Source: an uncultured Paludibacter sp.
GTDB lineage: Bacteria; Bacteroidota; Bacteroidia; Bacteroidales; Paludibacteraceae
Length of the DNA stretch: 64,000 nt
Assembly (NCBI GenBank): GCA_937897985.1
Contig: CALCBD010000048.1
Span: forward strand, 16,309-80,308
Direction: 5' to 3'
In this document: in pieces, positions 63,614-64,000 of the stretch
Layout: each line of letters opens with the position of its first letter
How positions within the stretch are numbered: the first letter of the stretch is position 1
The notes under the pieces: model-generated
Database searches by the model: none
Told to the model about the DNA's origin: nothing
The model's input: the letters and a program-made list of their open reading frames with translations, nothing else
Translations under genes and position numbers: made by a program

Positions 63614-63967
63614 TTAGTTAAAAAAATATTGATATTTGATTGCTAAAAAAAGTACAATATAAGGATACAGGAATGCTGTGTATTCGAGAAAAAGTACCGG
63701 TTTATGATATTTAAGATACAGTAAATAGAATATCAATGCGCAACCGGCAACGATTAGAATAAACCACCAACATACTGAAATGCTCATCCAAACTGCCCAT
63801 ACGAACGACATTATACCGCCAACTTTCGCCCCTGCAAAATGAACATCACCTTCGACTCCATCTTCTTTATATGCTGGTGCAAGCGATGTAAAAAGAACCG
63901 GTGCACAGGTAAAAAATGCCGTAAAAGTGAGTGGATCTGGAGTATAATCAAGTGCGGTTAGCATCAA
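63614..63967 (-). CDS. small phage membrane protein, possibly cut at the window edge
   Basis: 117 aa from a TTG at 63967, or 116 from the ATG behind it; the frame is open up to the window edge, so the true start may be outside. Three hydrophobic stretches (about 17-33, 51-85, 92-117). First visible gene of the minus-strand lysis cassette, 19 bases before the coiled-coil protein. No family recognised. Confidence 0.45.
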   Translation of the reverse strand: MMLTALDYTPDPLTFTAFFTCAPVLFTSLAPAYKEDGVEGDVHFAGAKVGGIMSFVWAVWMSISVCWWFILIVAGCALIFYLLYLKYHKPVLFLEYTAFLYPYIVLFLAIKYQYFFN

Positions 63968-64000
63968 TAAAAAGCTGCTCGAAAACAGAGTTACCGGGAA

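Noticed and set aside
1..64000. CRISPR array, rRNA or tRNA genes
   Set aside because: No regularly spaced repeats, no rRNA-like sequence and no tRNA cloverleaf were noticed, apart from the tRNA-like part of ssrA.

Overview
The window reads as a chromosomal segment of a Bacteroidota bacterium, most likely order Bacteroidales (a Paludibacter-like plant-polymer degrader would fit; this is inference). The grounds are four gliding/type IX secretion associated genes (gldB, gldD, gldE, gldH), a pectate lyase ending in a T9SS type A sorting domain, promoters of the Bacteroidota type (TTG, about 20 bases, TAnnTTTG), a tmRNA whose tag reads GENNYALAA, and many TTG/GTG starts with no strong Shine-Dalgarno sequences.

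1-22.4 kb is core chromosome. A minus-strand gldE-gldD-phosphopantetheinyl transferase operon comes first (the last gene is cut by the window edge). Then come a DUF2007/universal stress fusion, pyrG-yidC, gldB, a convergent MATE transporter, a very large alpha-2-macroglobulin-like protein, a TauE/SafE transporter, and holB, the RicT-type PSP1 gene, gldH, trmB and mrp in the same direction. Convergent gdhA lies at 29.4 kb.

22.49-29.41 kb, between mrp and gdhA, is an AT-rich accessory segment. It is bounded by an 18-bp direct repeat that is one arm of the gdhA terminator. It holds two near-identical stand-alone LytTR regulators, a third copy of their 3' tail followed by the wreck of a response-regulator gene, a secreted HEXXH protein, and a tightly coupled operon: lipoprotein solute-binding protein, permease, ATPase and a ketopantoate-reductase-like dehydrogenase. 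This is the least explained part of the window.

31-54 kb is core again: a PPDK_N protein with receiver-like halves, nfeD-floA, a PspC protein, uvrB, prfC (minus), an M16 peptidase (minus), a free methionine-R-sulfoxide reductase with a duplicated 3' fragment nearby, a lipoprotein hydrolase, a beta-barrel protein, an acyl-CoA synthetase, the T9SS pectate lyase, and a coiled-coil protein-zapA-rny cluster. A 232-bp MITE-like inverted-repeat element lies between prfC and the M16 gene.

54.0-64 kb: the tmRNA gene ssrA is followed at once by a tyrosine integrase and then, on the opposite strand, by tail genes (618-aa tail/baseplate candidate, tape measure) and a lysis cassette (small membrane proteins, secreted CHAP-like endolysin, a lipoprotein with a C-terminal membrane segment resembling a one-protein spanin). 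This is the left end of a prophage or tail-containing element integrated at the 3' end of ssrA; the rest lies past the right edge. No tRNA, rRNA or CRISPR array was recognised.
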